Assembly: GCA_964496705.1 (NCBI GenBank)
Contig: CAZCBJ010000033.1
Span: 1 to 25,620, forward strand
DNA: 25,620 nt
Direction of reading: 5' to 3'
From: CAZCBJ01 sp964496705
GTDB lineage: Bacteria > Chloroflexota > Anaerolineae > Anaerolineales > Anaerolineaceae
This document shows, piece after piece, positions 1-6,637 of the stretch. The notes under the pieces are model-generated. The model saw nothing but the letters and a program-made list of their open reading frames with translations. It did no database searches and was not told the DNA's origin. How positions within the stretch are numbered: position 1 is the first letter of the stretch; every line of letters starts with the position of its first letter. The position numbers and the translations under genes were made by a program.

Positions 1-2
1 TC

Positions 3-409
3 TCACCTCGCATGTGGCGGGAATGGTTCAAACCGGTCTACAAGGATTACATCGACCTGGCGCACCATCGTGGAAAATACGCCTTCATGCATTCGGATGG
101 TACACTGCGGACATAATCCCCGATCTGGTGGAGTTGGGGCTGGATGCGTTGAATACCCAAATTTTCTGCATGGACATCGAAACCCTCGGACGCCGATTTG
201 CCGGAAAAATAACCTTCTGGGGCGAGATTGACCGGCAGGCGCTGCTTTCCTTTGGAACCCCCCAGCAGATTGACGCCTCTGTCCGGCGTGTGTACCATTC
301 TCTGTACCGCGAAGGGGGTGTCATTGCGCAGTGCGAGTATGGCGCGGGCGCAAAACCCGAAAATGTCTTTCAAGTTTTTCAAAGTTGGGAGGAAGTACAC
401 CCGGAATGA
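3..409 (+). CDS. Uroporphyrinogen-decarboxylase (URO-D) family protein, C-terminal part, frameshifted
   Basis: Only the C-terminal ~135 residues are inside the window; the 5' end lies upstream. Frame 3 reads SPRMWREWFKPVYKDY up to HSDGTLR (bases ~90-110) and then meets TAA at 114-116. Frame 2 continues the same protein as IIPDLVELGLDALNTQ. HSDG followed by a P-D-L-x-E-L-G-x-D-x-L-N block is typical of the C-terminal half of URO-D barrel proteins, a family that includes haem-pathway URO-D and corrinoid/CoM methyltransferases. The uncharacterised members, which this resembles, often act in methyl transfer. A single missing base near 110 (CGGAC from an expected CGGGAC) would restore one frame and give LRDIIPDL. 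It is either a recent pseudogene or a sequencing/assembly error. Substrate cannot be told from this fragment. Confidence 0.75.
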   Translation, partial: TSHVAGMVQTGLQGLHRPGAPSWKIRLHAFGWYTADIIPDLVELGLDALNTQIFCMDIETLGRRFAGKITFWGEIDRQALLSFGTPQQIDASVRRVYHSLYREGGVIAQCEYGAGAKPENVFQVFQSWEEVHPE

Positions 410-433
410 ACCCGCGAGGGGTTAATCTTTTTT
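409..433 (+). terminator. Weak intrinsic terminator candidate
   Basis: AACCC (409-413) and GGGTT (419-423) form a 5-bp stem with a 5-nt loop, followed after AATC by six Ts (428-433). It overlaps the stop codon of the URO-D gene and the 3' end of the convergent lipoprotein gene. The stem is short, so termination strength is uncertain. Confidence 0.35.
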
Positions 434-1342
434 CGTAACCATCCCGAACAAAATGAAGGGGTCGAACACCTGGAAAATACCGCTGACCCGCCAGGTGCAG
501 TAATTAGCCATCTCCATCAGGGAGGCGCTGTTGTCATAATGGGCCATGCTCTTGAATCGCGCGCCGACTGGACCCAATCTCGCCTCCAGATGAAGGTGTG
601 GATTGAGCGCGTTGCCGCTCTGCCCGACTGCGCCCAGCGCCTGTCCGCAGAAAACTTCCTCGCCCATCTTGAATGCTGCTTCACGATCCAGGTGCGCATA
701 CAACACATACACAGATTGTTTTGACGAATCCCAGGTTTTCTCGCCATCCTCCCATGGGCAAATCAAGCTGGTTCCGATGAGTGGAAGGCTGGCTGGCTGC
801 GGTAAATTTACCGATTCAAGCCATTCGAGACTCAGATGGTCAAGAGGTGTTTCCACCATCAACGCGAATCCATAAGGAAACCTGTCTGGCGTTTGCATAG
901 CTACGTAGCCGCTCAGCACTGCCTGGACTGACCTCCCGCCAATCGCCATCCGCTGCGCATCTATATCCGCCAGGTCCACCCCCTGGTGGGGATCATCAGA
1001 ACCGGGAGGCGGCGGGGCGAACGGGTTGGCCACCGCGACCGGCAATTCGGCAATTTCCCTTCCAGCCAGAGGAGAGCAGATTTCAGGAGAACCCCCCTCT
1101 TCGATCAAGGTGGCGGTTACCTCAATCATCGCGCTCGTGGGTTCTGTGACAGCCGCACGGGTTGGCTTTGAAGTTGGATCGGGTGTGGCAGCCTCCGTCG
1201 CGTCCGCCTCAAGAGTACTAAGGGAAACCGGTGATGCCGTCTGGCTGCAGGATGCCGCGGCCAACCCTATCACCAACCAGACAATCAGCAAACAGCGCAG
1301 AGAGAGTCTCTTCGACACTTTCTGCGCTGTCTTTATTATCAT
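422..1342 (-). CDS. M23-family (LytM-type) metallopeptidase-like lipoprotein
   Basis: A 306-residue exported protein. Residues 12-31 are a hydrophobic signal segment ending in AASC, so C32 is a probable lipidation site (lipobox not optimal). A low-complexity Thr/Ala/Pro linker covers about 35-80. The C-terminal domain carries both zinc-site motifs of M23 peptidases: HQGVD (H119, D123) and HLHLE (H249, H251), the latter preceded by GAVGQSGNALNP as in LytM domains. The usual role is hydrolysis of peptidoglycan cross-links outside the membrane, or an activator role in degenerate members; here all ligands are retained, so activity is plausible. The insert between the two motifs is long (~125 residues). 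It lies 13 bp downstream of the long phosphohexomutase gene and is probably co-transcribed with it and glmM, which fits a cell-wall role. Specificity is not visible. Confidence 0.8.
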   Translation of the reverse strand: MIIKTAQKVSKRLSLRCLLIVWLVIGLAAASCSQTASPVSLSTLEADATEAATPDPTSKPTRAAVTEPTSAMIEVTATLIEEGGSPEICSPLAGREIAELPVAVANPFAPPPPGSDDPHQGVDLADIDAQRMAIGGRSVQAVLSGYVAMQTPDRFPYGFALMVETPLDHLSLEWLESVNLPQPASLPLIGTSLICPWEDGEKTWDSSKQSVYVLYAHLDREAAFKMGEEVFCGQALGAVGQSGNALNPHLHLEARLGPVGARFKSMAHYDNSASLMEMANYCTWRVSGIFQVFDPFILFGMVTKKD

Positions 1343-1355
1343 ATGACGATCAAGA

Positions 1356-3935
1356 CTAGCTTAATAAGGTTAGCCAGGCGTTGATCAAGTGCTTGCTGCG
1401 CCGCTCCACCGCCGGATAGGTTTCTTTGAGCAGCGCCACCAGGTCAGCAGATAACCAATGCTGTGTCTGCAGGCGCTCATGCACCGTCTCAGCCGTCCGC
1501 GGCGTTGCCCGCGACACCTGGAGGATATCCACCATCCTCCACAGAGAATGGGCCTTCTTGACCTGATCGATGGTCAGCGCCTCAAGTTTTTCCAGCACCT
1601 CATCCAACATACTGCGCGCCGTTTCCACCCGGCTGGACTCGGCGTAAATGCGGTTGATCGGCTCGGTGCCTGAGGCGCGGATGCGCAGGAAGTGGCGGTC
1701 ATCCCCACCCGAATCGCGCAGTTGCACCTCCACCAGGTCGTAACGCACCCCGCCGGCATACACCACCTCCATCCCGGCCACGCGATGACCTGGATGGGAC
1801 TTCATCTCGTCGAGGTAAAAATCAATCAGCGCTTCCTTAGCTTCAAGCACCGCGTCCACATCCACCCGACCGGTATTGGATCCTTGTGCTTCGCCGCCAC
1901 CATAAGTCAACCAGCAGCCCGGAAGCTGGCAGGTATCTTCCCAGATGGCGCGCAACGAGGTCAGCGGATTCTCAGGGCGGGTGGCAAAATAGGCCAACAT
2001 ATCCAGGATGAGCAGGCAGGCCCAAACCCCATCTTTATCAGTGACATGCCCGCGGGTGGTCAGACCTGAAGATTCCTCGCCGCCAATCAGTAGGATATCG
2101 CGCCAGTTTTCTGGCAGCGGTTTCAAACCCTTGTACTGCCGATCGGTGCGCCGCTGCTCTTCGATGTACTTAATCCCTACCGGAACAAAGAAGGTATGCT
2201 GGTATACCCGGCTGCGCAGGTCGCCCTTCAAGTGTTTATAAAATGGATGCGCCACATACGCCGGGATCACTTCTCCCTCCGGTTCAAAAGGTGTGTTATC
2301 CGGCCCCATGCCGGCCAGCCGCTCGATTAACGGTGAGCCGGTTTGTGTGGCAATCACTTTTCCAGTCAGCCCCAGTTCGCGCCGCAGGTAGCGCACCAGC
2401 ATCGAAAGCACCTGGTTGGGGCGGAAGTACTCGCCGCCTTTGTCCACCACCCCATAACGATCAGCGTCTGTGTCGGTACCCATCCCCAGGATCGCGCCGG
2501 TTTCCATCACTTTTTGCTTCAGAGCGTCGATAAAAGGCTCTTCCGGGTTGGCATAATCCAGGCCGGGAATATCCGGATCGCGTTCTGCATGGATCACCGT
2601 ATGACGAATGCCCACCTCGCCTAGAATTTTTGATAGATAGCCGCGGGCTGCACCGTGCATTTCGTCCACCACCACCAGTTGCCCATCGCAGAACCTGCGC
2701 ATCCGCTCCCAGTTGAGCGGGATGCGTTGATTATTCACGCCGTTGTTGAAAATCCATTGGGTGTACAGCGTGATGGGATCAAATCCGCGCAACCGTCCCT
2801 CCTGGCGGGCTTCGATCGTATCCTGCGCTGCAATCGGTGTATCCAACAGTTGAAGCTCGTTGATGCGCACGGCGATGTAATCGGTCAGGTTGGTCGCGGC
2901 GGGATAGCCCAGGCGCGGGTTGAATTTGATCCCATGCCATTCGGGCGGATTGTGGCTGGCGGTGCAGTTGATCAGACCGGCCACTTCTTTCGGGTCAAGG
3001 TAATCGGTCAGGGTATAGACCAATGCCGGTGTAGGCGTATCGCGGTTCGCCAGGTCCACTTTGAACCCGTTCGCCAAACAGACCTGGGCAGTCCAATTCG
3101 CAGCCACATCCGCAAACCAACGGCTGTCATATCCGATCACCACCCGCCTCCCAGCCAGGTTTTCCGCCCCGGCATATGCGGGGATTCCTTCCCCCTTCAA
3201 CACTTCGCAGATCGCCTGGATCACCTGCTTGGCGCGTGTCTCCGTGAAATCGACACCCCACACGCCACGCACACCGGACGTGCCAAACCGCAGGTACTTA
3301 CGGGAGTAAATTTCCTGCAACAATCCCGGCTTACCATCCCTGCCCATCAATGTTGGATCGCTGGTCCGCAACATGAAACTGCGGATTTTTTCTGCGATAT
3401 TGCCCACCTGGATCACGCGGAAAGGCATGAAGCGGTCTGCATCCAAAGTTGGATCCATACAGTCCAGGATGGGGAACAACTCATGGCGGATATCTTCCTT
3501 CAGCGCGGTGAACGGCGGGCTGGAAAGATAGGTTTTTGCCGCCCGGATAGCCTGCTTGCGCAGGTCACCCATCATCGGCAGGTATTGCGAATCAATGAGT
3601 ATGCGGTATGCCCGGTCTTTCTCAGTTGTAGGCATCAAAGTCTCAAAGCGGTATTGCCCCGCCTCAGCCATCACCGTCAGCAGGATGCTGAACAGACGCG
3701 CCGAATCAATTTCGGTCCAGCCGCTCAAGTCTGCATTTCTGGACAATTCACTTTCGATAGCCTGGATGAATACCTGCATGGTTTGCGCAGCAGACCGCCA
3801 GGTTTCGGGCGTATCAGCAGAATTTAGCATCGAGTTGGCATTGACGAACAGCTTTGCCATTGCGCCGCGATTCAGCGAGGGCTGAGCCGCCCAGCTTTCC
3901 ACCTCTTCTCTTACTTTTATAATTGGCAGACTCAT
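1356..3935 (-). CDS. Long-form phosphoglucomutase/phosphomannomutase (alpha-D-phosphohexomutase superfamily)
   Basis: An ~859-residue enzyme interconverting hexose 1- and 6-phosphates. All superfamily signatures are present: RFGTSGVRG (~215), catalytic phosphoserine loop TASHNP with S327, metal loop DTDADR (~488), sugar-specificity loop GEESSG (~619) and phosphate loop RASGTEP (~756). The protein is much longer than usual (450-560 residues): about 210 residues precede the first motif and about 90 follow the last. I chose the ATG at 3933-3935 because GAGGAG lies just upstream; an upstream in-frame ATG would add 25 residues overlapping the end of glmM and lacks such a site. It starts 26 bp after glmM, so the two mutases are probably one operon. 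GEESSG matches glucose/mannose mutases rather than GlmM, but the actual sugar is uncertain, and no function is known to me for the extra N-terminal domain. Confidence 0.9.
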   Translation of the reverse strand: MSLPIIKVREEVESWAAQPSLNRGAMAKLFVNANSMLNSADTPETWRSAAQTMQVFIQAIESELSRNADLSGWTEIDSARLFSILLTVMAEAGQYRFETLMPTTEKDRAYRILIDSQYLPMMGDLRKQAIRAAKTYLSSPPFTALKEDIRHELFPILDCMDPTLDADRFMPFRVIQVGNIAEKIRSFMLRTSDPTLMGRDGKPGLLQEIYSRKYLRFGTSGVRGVWGVDFTETRAKQVIQAICEVLKGEGIPAYAGAENLAGRRVVIGYDSRWFADVAANWTAQVCLANGFKVDLANRDTPTPALVYTLTDYLDPKEVAGLINCTASHNPPEWHGIKFNPRLGYPAATNLTDYIAVRINELQLLDTPIAAQDTIEARQEGRLRGFDPITLYTQWIFNNGVNNQRIPLNWERMRRFCDGQLVVVDEMHGAARGYLSKILGEVGIRHTVIHAERDPDIPGLDYANPEEPFIDALKQKVMETGAILGMGTDTDADRYGVVDKGGEYFRPNQVLSMLVRYLRRELGLTGKVIATQTGSPLIERLAGMGPDNTPFEPEGEVIPAYVAHPFYKHLKGDLRSRVYQHTFFVPVGIKYIEEQRRTDRQYKGLKPLPENWRDILLIGGEESSGLTTRGHVTDKDGVWACLLILDMLAYFATRPENPLTSLRAIWEDTCQLPGCWLTYGGGEAQGSNTGRVDVDAVLEAKEALIDFYLDEMKSHPGHRVAGMEVVYAGGVRYDLVEVQLRDSGGDDRHFLRIRASGTEPINRIYAESSRVETARSMLDEVLEKLEALTIDQVKKAHSLWRMVDILQVSRATPRTAETVHERLQTQHWLSADLVALLKETYPAVERRSKHLINAWLTLLS

Positions 3936-3961
3936 CTTCTCCTCCTCGGTTTTATGATTAT

Positions 3962-5428
3962 TTACCCAGTCAGATGGTCGGAGGGTTTCAAAATTCCTCC
4001 GCGAGTGCAATTTAATATTTCCACCGAACGGTCCAGGGTTTCAGTCAAGGTCTGAACCGTATCACATATCTTCCAGGCAGCATCCGCCAGCTCCTGCTCA
4101 GAGTGGCGGTTATCGGCCTCCAGCATGGCGCGGAACAACGGCTCGGTGCCTGAATAACGCAGCTCAATGCGCAACAATCCTGGCAAATCTTTCTTTGCCT
4201 GTTGAACCACCCTCTCATATTGCGGCTCACCATCCAAAGGCGGTTTGGTGCGAACCCGCGCAGAGGCGATCACTTGTGGAGCCTTCTTCATCCATCCCGC
4301 CATGTCACACATCGACTCTGCTCCCGAGCGATTGAACACCCGGGCCATGAACAATGCAGTTCGGATGCCGTCGCCGGTTACATGACCATCGTCCAGTAAA
4401 ATGACATGCCCCGATTGTTCTCCCCCCAATGCATACCCGTGCTGGCTTCCCTCTCCAGCGCATTCGACCAGCTTCCTGACCACATACTTGTCCCCCACTT
4501 TGGTTTCATGCAAGACCAAGCCTTTCGAATCGGTGTAATTTCGCAAACCCTGATTGCGCATGTGGGTGGTCACCACCGCGCGGCCTGCCAGCATCCCTTG
4601 ACCATCCAGATATCCCGCCAGGATGCCCAGCATGTGGTCGCCGTCGATCAGGTTCCCCTGCTCATCCACCAACACGGTGCGGTCGGCATCTCCATCAAAT
4701 GCCACCCCGAAGTCCGCCTGGAACAAACGGATCAACTCACCCATTTCACTCGGGTTCTTGCGCACATGTTCCGAACCTGCCCGGTCATTAATGTTCAAGC
4801 CAGTCGGAGAGGAGTGCACAGCAATTACCCGGGCGCCCAGGCGGCTAAAAGCTTGTTCAGCCAGTCCGCAGGCAGCTCCGTTGGCGCAATCCATGACCAC
4901 AGTGACGGATTGCAGCTCATCATCAAAATGCTCAACCAACAAATCCTCGAGGTAGATTTCCTTCAACCCGGACGCTTCCACCCTTTTCCCCAACAAAGGG
5001 GGCAGCTCCCATTCATCCGCTGTACCCCCCAAGAGGATTTCAATCCCCATTTCCGTCTCTTCATCCAATTTATAGCCAGAAGAGTTGAAAAATTTTATCC
5101 CATTTTCTGAAACGGGATTGTGAGACGCGGAGATGACCGCTCCGGCATTGGCTCCCATCTTCTTCACCAGTCTGGATACACCCGGCGTTGGGCAAACGCC
5201 CAGATCCATGACGGTGAAACCACTGGCCAGCAGACCGGAGGTCAATGCATGTTGCAGCATCTCGCCGGATTGCCGGGTATCCCGCCCAACATAGATGACC
5301 GGTCGGGCGCTGGCTTCTCCTAATACCTGTCCGGTAAAATATCCCAGTTTTTGAACAAAAGATGGTGTCAGGGGATAATGCCCGACATGACCGCGAACAC
5401 CATCGGTTCCAAACCATTTGAGTCCCAT
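3962..5428 (-). CDS. glmM: Phosphoglucosamine mutase
   Basis: Converts glucosamine 6-phosphate to glucosamine 1-phosphate, the step before UDP-GlcNAc synthesis for peptidoglycan. The 488 residues show the full GlmM set: FGTDGVRG at 6-13, SASHNP with the phosphorylated serine at S102 (the same position as in E. coli GlmM), metal loop DGDADR, GGEQSGH as the glucosamine loop, and RYSGTEP near the C-terminus. It is ~40 residues longer than typical (about 445). The ATG at 5426-5428 has GAGGGAG about 10 nt upstream. It is the first gene of the minus-strand operon with the long mutase and the M23 lipoprotein. A paralogous phosphomannomutase role cannot be excluded, but GGEQSGH and the S102 register favour GlmM. 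Confidence 0.88.
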   Translation of the reverse strand: MGLKWFGTDGVRGHVGHYPLTPSFVQKLGYFTGQVLGEASARPVIYVGRDTRQSGEMLQHALTSGLLASGFTVMDLGVCPTPGVSRLVKKMGANAGAVISASHNPVSENGIKFFNSSGYKLDEETEMGIEILLGGTADEWELPPLLGKRVEASGLKEIYLEDLLVEHFDDELQSVTVVMDCANGAACGLAEQAFSRLGARVIAVHSSPTGLNINDRAGSEHVRKNPSEMGELIRLFQADFGVAFDGDADRTVLVDEQGNLIDGDHMLGILAGYLDGQGMLAGRAVVTTHMRNQGLRNYTDSKGLVLHETKVGDKYVVRKLVECAGEGSQHGYALGGEQSGHVILLDDGHVTGDGIRTALFMARVFNRSGAESMCDMAGWMKKAPQVIASARVRTKPPLDGEPQYERVVQQAKKDLPGLLRIELRYSGTEPLFRAMLEADNRHSEQELADAAWKICDTVQTLTETLDRSVEILNCTRGGILKPSDHLTG

Positions 5429-5485
5429 GTCTGTTCGGCTCCCTCGAATGAAATGCCTGCATCTCGTGGAAGAATGACAAAACGA

Positions 5486-5491
5486 ATTATA
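5486..5491 (-). promoter_or_regulatory. Candidate -10 box for the glmM operon
   Basis: On the minus strand this reads TATAAT, a perfect sigma-70 -10 hexamer, 58 nt before the glmM start. The corresponding -35 (around 5509-5516, TACAAC or CAACCT) is poor, so the promoter is only partly supported. Confidence 0.4.
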
Positions 5492-5522
5492 CCGTACACA
5501 GTTATGTTAGGTTGTATGACAA

Positions 5523-5559
5523 TTGACAGTTGACAGAGGTTAAACAGGTATGCTATATT
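5523..5559 (+). promoter_or_regulatory. Strong sigma-70 promoter with extended -10 for the GNAT-like gene
   Basis: Two tandem copies of TTGACAG (5523-5529 and 5530-5536) supply a consensus -35, TTGACA. After an 18-bp spacer from the second copy comes TATATT (5554-5559), preceded by TG at 5551-5552, giving an extended -10 (TGCTATATT). The predicted start is about 5566, leaving a ~30-nt leader with AAAGGA before the ATG at 5596. Confidence 0.7.
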
Positions 5560-5595
5560 CGGAAACGAACCCCAATATCATGAAAGGAATAAAAA

Positions 5596-6321
5596 ATGAA
5601 ACTACAACCCCCATGCCCGACCTCCGGCGAGAGTTTTACCATCGAGTATTCTGAAATTGAGCCTCTGCTCCAGGCTCCGCCGATGGACCTGCCCAAATGG
5701 CCGGAAGCGACCATCACGCTGAAGGACGGCCGTATCCTTTATATCCGCGAAGCCAGAATGGAAGACGTGCCTTTGATGCTTTCCTGGATGGAAAAAGTCA
5801 TGAAAGTGGAAAAGGATTTCTATGACATCGTTGGTGTGCGCGTCTATGGAGAAATCCTCGGCTGGTATCGCAAACGCATCAAGGATCCCTTCCACCTGGT
5901 TGGACTGGTGGACGGCGAATGGATTGGTCTGGCCAATGGCCGGGTCATGAACGAGGATATTGCCCTCAGTCTGCATACCATGACCTTTAGCCGCCGCGGG
6001 CGCATCGGCTGGGCAATGTATTACGCCAAGACCTACTATGCTTTGGAGATTCTAAAATGCCGTGAGTGGTGGTCCACTTTTGAGAGCTACAACGGTTGGC
6101 GCATGGCTGGTCTGGAAATGGCTCAGCCCACCTACCCCTGGCCGGAGTACCAACACGAACTGGGCGGCGCGCGGGTGTATTATCTCACCCAGAACTCTTG
6201 GAACGCTGGTGTGAAAGAATACGCCAAGCAGATGATTGGCTCGGACCTCAATTTTGAGGTCAGCGACGAAATCCGCGAACGCAACAAGGACTTCCATCTT
6301 CCTGCCGAATTGGTACTGTAA
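5596..6321 (+). CDS. GNAT-like protein of unknown substrate
   Basis: A 241-residue soluble protein with no signal peptide or membrane segment. Residues ~40-175 resemble a GNAT acyltransferase fold: a strand followed by IREARMEDVPLMLSWMEKVM (the usual start of such domains), a GLVDGEWIGLANGRV strand pair, and a later helix with RMAGLEMAQPTYP where GNATs place the 'N-x-x-A/G-x-x-x-x-x-K-x-G-F' end of the domain. The canonical Q/R-x-x-G-x-G/A acetyl-CoA loop is not clear: SRRGRIGWAM (~132-141) is the nearest candidate. The gene sits alone between its own strong promoter and a perfect terminator, so it is monocistronic and probably well expressed. I do not recognise a specific orthologue, and the GNAT assignment is tentative. 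Confidence 0.6.
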   Translation: MKLQPPCPTSGESFTIEYSEIEPLLQAPPMDLPKWPEATITLKDGRILYIREARMEDVPLMLSWMEKVMKVEKDFYDIVGVRVYGEILGWYRKRIKDPFHLVGLVDGEWIGLANGRVMNEDIALSLHTMTFSRRGRIGWAMYYAKTYYALEILKCREWWSTFESYNGWRMAGLEMAQPTYPWPEYQHELGGARVYYLTQNSWNAGVKEYAKQMIGSDLNFEVSDEIRERNKDFHLPAELVL

Positions 6322-6335
6322 AGTTTTCGATCCGC

Positions 6336-6369
6336 ACACGAGGGTGCTAAACAGCACCCTCGTGTTTTT
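6336..6369 (+). terminator. Intrinsic terminator after the GNAT-like gene
   Basis: A perfect 13-bp stem (arms ACACGAGGGTGCT at 6336-6348 and its complement at 6353-6365) with loop AAAC, followed directly by Ts (five in all, 6365-6369). It lies 15 nt after the stop codon and insulates the downstream operon. Confidence 0.9.
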
Positions 6370-6414
6370 CTAGTTAAAAATAATCATTTTGTCTGACATT
6401 TATCACCTTTGGAA

Positions 6415-6442
6415 TTGACTTCAATTAGTATTGTGCTATACT
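6415..6442 (+). promoter_or_regulatory. Promoter of the fdrA-to-permease operon
   Basis: TTGACT (6415-6420), 16-bp spacer, TATACT (6437-6442) with an extended -10 TG at 6434-6435 (TGCTATACT). Transcription would start near 6449, giving a leader of about 190 nt before fdrA. The TGC-TATA core is shared with the promoter at 5551. Confidence 0.65.
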
Positions 6443-6448
6443 TTTTTT

Positions 6449-6637
6449 GTCACCCGCCCTAGGGTTTGCATTAACCATATAACCTCTGGCAAAAAAATCG
6501 GCAATCCCGTTTTGTATCTAGATTTTTCAATTATCAAAACCATAACCCATCGAAGCACAAACCTCTCCAGTGAATCAAAAGCAGTGGTTTTTTTTTTGTA
6601 CAGAGATCATCGATAAACAAATATTAAGGAGATTAAC
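6449..6637 (+). promoter_or_regulatory. Long AT-rich 5' leader of the catabolic operon
   Basis: This ~190-nt stretch contains no convincing gene. It holds AAAAATC (6493-6499) complementary to GATTTTT (6521-6527), and a run of ten Ts (6588-6597) preceded by GCAGTGG. AAAACCA at about 6537-6543 can pair with TGGTTTT at 6585-6591 just before the T-run, as in an attenuator. The ribosome binding site AAGGAGA lies a few bases before the ATG at 6638. No known riboswitch class was recognised; CCTAGGGTTTGC (about 6458-6469) recalls the start of ykkC RNAs, but the other conserved blocks are absent. Confidence 0.4.

Noticed and set aside
2655..3827. A 390-codon open frame on + opposite the long phosphohexomutase
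   Set aside because: It is antisense to a gene with all catalytic motifs, its translation is Pro/Arg/His-rich without recognisable domains, and it has no convincing ribosome binding site.
6455..6600. A guanidine-type (ykkC) riboswitch
   Set aside because: Only CTAGGGTT at the start matches. The later conserved blocks (CTGGTCCGAGAG-like and the GCCCGGGAGA-like end) are missing.
6431..6616. A 61-codon open frame in the fdrA leader
   Set aside because: Its TTG start overlaps the predicted -10 box and lies upstream of the predicted transcription start; the sequence is AT-rich leader without a ribosome binding site.
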